Shown here in pieces: positions 57,082 to 64,000 of a stretch of 64,000 bases of DNA (the stretch's first letter is position 1; each line of letters opens with the position of its first letter). The DNA is taken from positions 203,203,782 through 203,267,781 of the forward strand of contig OX465600.1 in assembly GCA_950022295.1 (NCBI GenBank), given 5' to 3'. This DNA is from Bromus sterilis. Taxonomy: Eukaryota; Streptophyta; Magnoliopsida; Poales; Poaceae. The notes beneath the pieces were generated by a model that was not told where the DNA came from, made no database searches, and saw nothing but the letters and a program-made list of their open reading frames with translations. A program made the translations under genes and the position numbers.

Positions 57082-60000
57082 GTGGTATCAGAGCAAGGAT
57101 ATGCGTAGATGTATTGTACAGATAGAACACATCTAGTATGTGGGCATCAACTCTCCAATTGTTACCCTCTCACGTGTACTCATTTAGCGTTGCGGCAATG
57201 TTTGATGAAGCGGCCCCCGACCGACCTTACGCGTTTACGCGAGACTGGTTCCACGCTTGACATATGGCTTGTACCATATAAAGTGGCTGGGGGGGTGTCT
57301 GTCTCTCTGCATTAGCGATGCGAAGATGTTTGCAACGGAGGGCCCCGACAGGGGTGTAATAGAGACAATTGCGGGATTGGTGTTGTGGCTTGTTTTCGCA
57401 GGATAGAAAGCGGTTCTTTTCTCGAAACCCCTAGCAGCCACGTAAAACTTGCAAAAGATAAAGTAGAAAGGCGTTTTCAACTTTAATTTGCATGTCGGGG
57501 GGAATCATAGCATGTATGATTTATACTGTTGCATCCTGTTTTGCTAATATGTTAGATATACGACGGTAGCATAATAGGATGATCCCTCACTAATCCAACA
57601 AAGTGTCCTTCCTTAGTGAAGCACCATCTGGAAAGTTCTTCATTATGGAGGCATCACGTGTCACACGGGTGTCAAACATTTTTACGTTCACAAGAGATGG
57701 GTGGAGCAAGCCTAGCATGTCCAGAAACATGGCCTTGCATACGCAGCATATACTCACTAAGGTTATTGTGGCGAGCCTGGCATGTGCAGACATGGCCTCG
57801 GGACACAAGAGACCGAAAGGTCGAGCATGAGTCACATAGATGATGTGATTGGCATGATGGCCTACCTTGAACAACATACTGATGGTCGTGTCACACGGGG
57901 GAGGTATGTTCTTCAAGGATCGTGTAATCACTTAGAACAAACTATGAGGGATGTTTGTCTGAGTGGGAGTTCCAGAATTGTTTTTGAAACATGAACTCCA
58001 TATTATGAACTTAATCTTCATGTCTTTGCAAATATCATTGTAGATAACGTCATACCAATGTTTAGAACTATGGCTCTTTTAGTATGATAGAACTTAAGGT
58101 AAATGGGTCTTACTTCATTGATGTGTACCAACACCATTAGAGACATACTCGTTAGTAATGACTTGTTAAACATAATACGAAGAACTGCTATGAGATACAC
58201 CTGATAACTCTGTATTCAAGGAAGATGATGATGAGTATCGTACTCACCGTCACTTATGAATGACTGTCCAATACACCATACTTCATTCTATGAGTCTGAA
58301 TTGTGAATGCATGTTAACCAACACGTATGACGTGCTAGGTGAACTTGAAAGCACTTGGTCACAAATCAGAGAAATGGAATATGAGTATATGGACGGGGTT
58401 TTCTTTCAACTATGGTGGAAGGAACAACCTGCTGAGAAAGTCACTTGGAAAATGTATAAGATACATGGAACACCTTGTGTATAACTTGGACTACTGAATG
58501 ACTGGTTACTTTGCGATAACTAGGGAGTTACATCCGCTTCCTCCTAGTTACAAAGACCATGTCTGGACTATGTCATGAAGGAGAATCGTTCACCTGTCAT
58601 GAGGTCATGGTTAAAGTTAAGAACTTTAAGAGTAGAACCAATGCAGGAATGGTCATTGAAGGAGAAGGTATATTTGATATACGAGTTATAAATGTCTTTC
58701 CCACGAAACACTAATTGCGGTTGATTAAGTATTCGATGCTTGAACTTACTGCTTGAGAGTGGCTTGGAAGGGATGAGGTGACAATGAGTGCTGACGGCAA
58801 TCAAGATAGTTGATGGTCGACAACACTCTCCCTCTACATCTATCAATTGATTAATATATGAATAAATTTTATGATCGTTTGAATGAGGACTTTATTAGTG
58901 TGTCTTGCATCTCGCAAAGACAATTATTCATATTAGTGAGAAACAAGTCAGTTGTTCCCCTTTTATGAATGATATCTATTATGGTCACATTACGATTATG
59001 AATGAGTTATTCTTATATTGATGATAGTTGTTTGATCATTTATAAGAAATATTGTAATGCCAAGAAATATCCAGGCTTAATAATGACACTACAGTTTAAG
59101 TCATGAATGGTATGATGATGTCTTAAGATACTTGATTTCTTGACATATACAAACCATGCTTTTGAGGTGAGATGACTAAAACCTCGCATTCTGGTAAAAC
59201 AGATTGTGTACTGATTGTTGAGTATCATACATTGTGATGTATCGTATGTCAGCATGTGGTGAATTTCATTATTTCGTGAACTTCGTATGTGGACTTAGAT
59301 GAATATTTGTATTCACTAATGAAGCATGAGTCTGAAATAGTTTGATATGATCAAAAGGGATTTCAGAGTAAAGATGGATATTAAATTAAAAAGAAAGACA
59401 AGTCTCTACGATTTGATCAGAGTGACAAATGTTTTGAGTTAGTCTTGGGCATAAAGACTTGTGTGAAAGTTGTTCCACAAATTGCAATGTCTTGAGACAC
59501 TTCAATATGATTGACGTGCCTGAACATTGTGATCATATTCTATGAAAAAGTGTATGGTCTAAGTTATCTCTTACCAAGTTACGTTATTATTGTTTAGAGT
59601 TATTAATTTAATATGCGAACACTCACTTCAGCATAGGGAACCATCTGAGTTCGTGGAAACCAACACTATATATGTCATGGTGTATTGTGGTTTCTAGGAA
59701 GCTTGATTTATGTAAGATAAATTATCTTTGTAGTGTATCCTTAGATAACTATGGATGCATCTTCCACAACTAGAACCAAAAGGAGCAAAACTTGTATTGC
59801 TATGTTTGGTGTTTGTCAAGAATTGTTCTTGATAAATGTGGTAATGGAAGAAAAGTGAAAGTTCAACCAAGGTAATTGACCTTGCCTCCAAATGTCAGAG
59901 TAGTGCAACGGAATATGTTCTGGAAGCAAGGCTCTACAATAAGAGGAGAAACTAATGATAATGATCATGATGTTTCGATGGGAGGTTTTACTGAGAAAGG

Positions 60001-60546
60001 TAGGATTCAAGAATATATATTTGCCCCTGGTGCAAAATGATATTCATGATTCATTTGTCATGTTAATGGAACAAGACATTCCTACAAACTACAAAGAAGC
60101 GATGGTGGACCTAAGTACGAGATATGACTATGAGTCATAAAATCCTATGTTGAGTTACATTTAAGATTGCTTGAATCTTATCAAGTAAGGAGGTTACTTG
60201 ATATTCAAAATAACTTCAGAGTTATGAGGAATAAATGTGAACATCAAAGGGACGTCAAGATTGGTTTGTCACAAAGATTGTTTCTGACAAATTCAATGGG
60301 TTGACTACAATGTGTAGCAATGCTTGAGTCAAAGGGATATTCACTACGATTGATCCAGGATTGTTATCAATACCGTGACTTCCTCAAATCCTGTATTTGA
60401 AGAAGTGTTGTAATTGGTACAACAAGAAGGTTTTGAAAAAACATACGGATACTAGTGTCTCGTAAACTGAATTCTCATTTTGATGGATGATCAAAGGATT
60501 TTGGACTTAACCAAAATATTGAGGAAACATGCATTTGCATGAAACT

Positions 60547-60850
60547 GAGTGGGAGCTGAATAGTTTCCTAAAACTTAATATGTAGACGACATATTTTGAG
60601 TGGGAGCTATGGGAGTATTATCCTAGCCTTATATGTAAATGACATATTTGAGTAGGAGCCATGTGGTTAGTATCCTGAACTTAATATGTGTCTGACATAT
60701 CTAAGTGGGAGCCATGTGGATGTTATCCTTGTCTTATATGTGGCTGACATATTTGAGTGGGAGCAATATGAGTGTTATCCTATAACTTAATATGTGCATG
60801 ACATATTTGAGTGGGAGCATGATAACATTCTCATATATGGATAACATATT
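60547..60850 (+). repeat. Six tandem 51-54 base units derived from the copia YVDD segment
   Basis: Units start with GAGTGGGAGC-type sequence at 60547, 60598, 60650, 60703, 60755 and 60809, and each contains a TTATATGTNNNTGACATAT core. The equivalent place in element I (minus) encodes LSGSSVAFLVLYVDDIL, 17 codons or 51 bases, with the same GAGTGGGAGC and TTATATGTGGATGACATAT bases. The sixth unit is degenerate. Confidence 0.85.
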
Positions 60851-61794
60851 ATGAATGGTGCAGTTGGTGTTAATGATTATTTGAATCTTTCATAAATGAA
60901 GATGAGTAAGTATTAAGCATTGAAAATCTATTAAGATAGATATGTGTTTAATAAACATTGAGTCGTAATACTTCCCTGGATAAGATTCTGAAGGAGTTCA
61001 GAATGGGACAAGTCAAGAAGTGGTCCTTACTTGTATATCCAAGAGAAGTATTGAGTTAATCTCAGTACAAGAACAATGGTTAATGGTTAATGAAAGAAAT
61101 GGATGTGCTGGATCCTCTATGCCTTTGTCATAGGTTCTTTCATATAAAACCAGAGTTATGTACTCGACGTAATGTGACCCAAGTTCTTAGTAGTAAGAAC
61201 ATGTTGTGATATGATTTATGAGTAAATCATTGAACAAAGAGTTAAGTTTATCCTTCAGTGTCTGGAGAGAACTGAGGATACATCTCAAATTTGTAAAGGA
61301 TAGTGGACTTGACCATAAATGTTATGCTGGCTCAAGTTTTGACACTAACCTAGAAAATTGAGATATCATACTAATGAATGCCTAAGTTGAAAGAAACATG
61401 GTTAGACATCAAAGTTGCATACAATGCACTAAGGATTGAATCTACATTGATGTGGCTGCTTTAGAAGTAGCAGGAGTTATATTATGGCTTAAGAAGTTCG
61501 ACTTCTGATTGAGTGAGTTTCAAGTGTGCATGACTATGGGAGAGTCCGTTGACCAACCATATGTCATTGCTATGACACAGCAAACGAAGTCTCATTTCAC
61601 CGCCAAATATATATACCTCATCATTATAGTGGATAATGAAGGAATGTCAAATTAGGTGACATTATGATTTGCAAAAGGACATACGGTTCTGATTGGTACC
61701 CAGACCGTTGATACAACCTCTTCCACGGGCAAGCATGATCAATAAGGAGTTATGACCCAGAGAAAATGCAACTAGATTATTTGTACTCTAGTGC

Positions 61795-61805
61795 AAGTGG
61801 GAGAC
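61795..61805 (+). other. Polypurine tract of element J
   Basis: AAGTGGGAGAC directly precedes the 3' LTR. It is identical to the tract of element I on minus. Confidence 0.8.
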
Positions 61806-63609
61806 TGTTGGGAATGTGCCCTAGAGGCAAATAAAATATGTTTTATCAAGCATATTCCATTAGTTCATAATACGTTTGATACTATGCTAGAACTGTATTA
61901 AGCGGAAACATTAATACAGGTGTGGTATACAAACAACTAGGTCCCTAGTTAACCCTAGTATACTAGTCCATTGGGCGATTGATGATCAAGGTTTCCTGAT
62001 CATGAGACAATGGCGTCTGTTGACAATGGAGTCGTATCATTGGATAATGATATGATGGACATACACCCACCAGAAGTGTTGCGATGTGATCAAGTCACAT
62101 AGTTCGACATTGCGATAACTATAACGTAGTGACCAGATCCTTTGACCGTAATGATCATACGTAATTGTCATCTATGAGGAGACTTTGATTTGTATCCCAC
62201 CGCCTGACTGAAATATGCTAGCCATAACGGTGCACTTTGCGTATTCCGAAATAGATGGTTGATGAGTATGCAAATAGATCAAAGCGGAATTTGTCAATCC
62301 GTGTGACGGATAGGTACACTGGGCCCACTCGGTGATATTGCATCATAAAGTTTGCAAACATGTGACTAGGTCACGGAGTTGTAATATCACGGGAACGAGT
62401 AAACTTGTTTGTTGAGAACGAGGACGAACTAGGTATAGTGGATACCGATGATCAAACCTCGGACAAGCAAAGTACCACGGGACAAAGGGAACAGGCACAC
62501 GGTTCACGGATCCAACAGCGATTGAAGTTCATTCGATGGAAGCGCAGGGGCTATCAAGGATTGTAACCAGGTCCAATTGATTAGTCATTGATCAATGAGA
62601 ATTGTCTCGATCATGTATGTTGTTTCCCGGACCGTAGGGTGTTACACTTAAGGGTACTTGACGCAGTAAGGATTGATTCGGGATCACTGGAGAAATTGGA
62701 GAGAACACCGGAATTGTTCCGGTGATGGCCGGAATTGTTCCGATGAAGGCCGGAAGTTGTTCTGGGTATTTTGAAAGGTTCAAAATATATTTAATAATGT
62801 TTAATATATGTTTTATTATTTAATTATCTGAATTAAATATTAAAATGTATTTAAATATAATTAAAAATGAATTAAAAGGCATATGGGCCTCATAGGGCCC
62901 ATTAGGGGAGAGGGAGTCCTCCCCCATGGGCCATGGCGCCATGAGGGGGCCCACCCCCCTTATTTGGTGCGCCACCCCCCTCCCTTGGGATTAGTCCCAC
63001 ATGGGAAGTTGAGGGGAGGTGGCACCCCTCCTTGACCTATATAAGGAGGGGTAGGGGTGCCCTTTTAATCATGAATTTTTTGAGAAAAGTTTCTCATCTC
63101 TCTCCCTTCTTTCTCCATCCTTTGAGCGGACTCCCCTTGTTTGGAGGCTGCTCTGGGTTGGGGATTTCTCCACTATACGCACGCCGTCGTGCTGCTGGAA
63201 TCGGGATCCGAATCCATCTTCTTTCCGCTGCTCTACTGGTTCGGAGCCCGGAGGGACGTCGGGTATACTGTATGTGTATAATCCCGCGAGGCACTACACT
63301 TGTGGTGCTACTTCATCGTCGTGGCCGTATCGCGAGGTCTTCATTAGCAACGTTCCGACGGGGACGTAATCCCGTCATCGGTCTGCAAGGATCGGGTGGC
63401 TACAGGAGTCATCGTGGATCTGCGCGGCATCGGGGATTGCCGGTACGACTACACCAACCACGTTCATGCGGGAACGTTTCCCGCTTAACGGACTACATAC
63501 TGGTATGTGATCTATTTCTATCAGTTACTTGCATCAGCATAGCATAGGTCTTGGGATTGGGTATCGTAGGTCAAGGAAAAATTTGTGTTTTCTGCCCCGA
63601 ACCCCAACA
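61806..63609 (+). repeat. 3' LTR of element J
   Basis: TGTTGGGAATGTGCC...CCCCAACA, 1804 bases, TATATAA at 63038. Nearly identical to the 5' LTR. Confidence 0.9.
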
Positions 63610-63614
63610 TGTCC

Positions 63615-64000
63615 CGCGTGTCAAATGTTTCTTGATCTGTTTAAATTCAAATTCAATTCAATTTTGCACTTGCTATGACCTGCGTTGTAGTATTCCGTTT
63701 CACATGATTATTTTTGCATATCGGATCACTTGAGACATGTTATCGCTAAGATTCATACACTTTTCATGTGGGCATGATATTCACTTTGAATTCATAATGT
63801 CCATGATCACAATTCCTAACCGATGAATCTTTATCTGTTGACTCTCTCGAGTTCACTTCCACCGATCACCTTCGAGCACATCGACACTTGTGCCCTTCAA
63901 AACATTTTTGTTTTGTTGCTAAATCCTTTGTGTTTGCTTGTTGATCTTCTGTTTGTCTCGTTGTGATGTGATTGCTTATTCGAGTTCTTTCGTTTGCGAT
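63615..64000. other. Unassigned AT-rich stretch at the right edge
   Basis: Should continue the sequence that J entered, but after a few bases it does not match the first H-family LTR copy. No ORF above about 60 residues and no motif that I recognise. Confidence 0.4.

Larger units (their letters stand above)
57082..61805 (+). pseudogene. Internal region of element J: degenerate copia leader and gag-pol
   Basis: The primer site is at 57083. The leader around 57600-57930 matches that of element I, including GAGACCGAAAGGTCGAGCA. Farther on, text such as IPTNYKEAMVDLS (near 60080) corresponds to the PTSYKEAMEGPES part of the intact polyprotein, and 60230-60320 to the start of its reverse transcriptase. 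A tandem array at 60547-60850 comes from the YVDD region. Stops occur in all frames every few dozen codons and gag, protease and integrase motifs cannot be read. It encodes nothing functional. Confidence 0.75.
55279..63609 (+). mobile_element. Element J: complete copia element with young LTRs and ruined coding region
   Basis: LTRs of 1803 and 1804 bases (TATTGGG... and TGTTGGG..., both ending CCCCAACA) are flanked by TGTCC at 55274-55278 and 63610-63614. The primer site TGGTATCAGAGC lies at 57083 and the polypurine tract AAGTGGGAGAC at 61795. The LTRs are related to those of element I. The 4.7 kb internal region has no frame above 80 residues, although pieces of the copia leader, gag-pol and reverse transcriptase can be traced. 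Confidence 0.9.

Noticed and set aside
1..64000. Search for a host gene or a new defence, toxin or metabolic system
   Set aside because: Every frame above about 200 residues is either a retroelement protein or an overlapping frame in GC-rich LTR DNA; the remaining frames are short, domain-free and inside LTRs or leaders.

Overview
The window is plant nuclear DNA made almost entirely of LTR retrotransposons nested inside one another. The style is that of a large grass genome of the Triticeae (wheat, barley, rye or Aegilops). That assignment is an inference from the element types, the stacking of insertions and the 1.7-4.5 kb LTRs; no species-diagnostic gene is present. I found no host protein-coding gene, tRNA, rRNA or CRISPR array. 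Family names from repeat databases are not given because they could not be checked; elements are lettered here.

Layout, left to right. (1) 1-2729: LTR of family H on the minus strand. (2) 2838-7224: element C, an Athila-like Ty3/gypsy element on minus, with its 3' LTR and pol remains, cut off by B. (3) 7225-17343: element B, a chromodomain-bearing Ty3/gypsy element (chromovirus) on plus, with both LTRs, an extra upstream ORF and a gag-pol broken by three stops and one frameshift; its 3' LTR is truncated. (4) 17344 to about 26385: element D, a minus-strand non-autonomous element with long LTRs, truncated at both ends. Element E (19958-25135, target site duplication GGTCT), another non-coding LTR element, sits inside it. 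(5) About 26385-51463: element F, a decayed Tat-type Ty3/gypsy element on plus. A solo LTR, G (28116-48704, duplication GAAAG), lies inside F; element A (28785-47904, duplication CTCTC, same family as D) lies inside G; and copia element I (36364-45246, minus) lies inside A. This gives four levels of nesting. (6) 51464 to about 54325: an H-family LTR on plus, followed directly by a second, 5'-truncated copy that is split by copia element J (55279-63609, duplication TGTCC). (7) 63615-64000: unassigned.

The only intact long reading frame is the 1343-residue gag-pol polyprotein of copia element I (38107-42138, minus), with gag, protease, integrase, reverse transcriptase and RNase H motifs all in place. 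J is a relative of I with nearly identical LTRs but ruined coding DNA. A, D and E carry LTRs, primer sites and polypurine tracts but no proteins. These three and J therefore look like passengers mobilised by enzymes made by other elements.

The most interesting items are: a tandem array in J whose 51-54 bp unit corresponds to the reverse transcriptase YVDD segment; the LTR-internal-LTR-partial internal structure of I; a chromovirus-like tail in the coding-free A/D family; several polypurine-tract-like copies ahead of the 3' LTR of E; and a short coiled-coil ORF upstream of gag in B. I did not find a host-encoded novel system.
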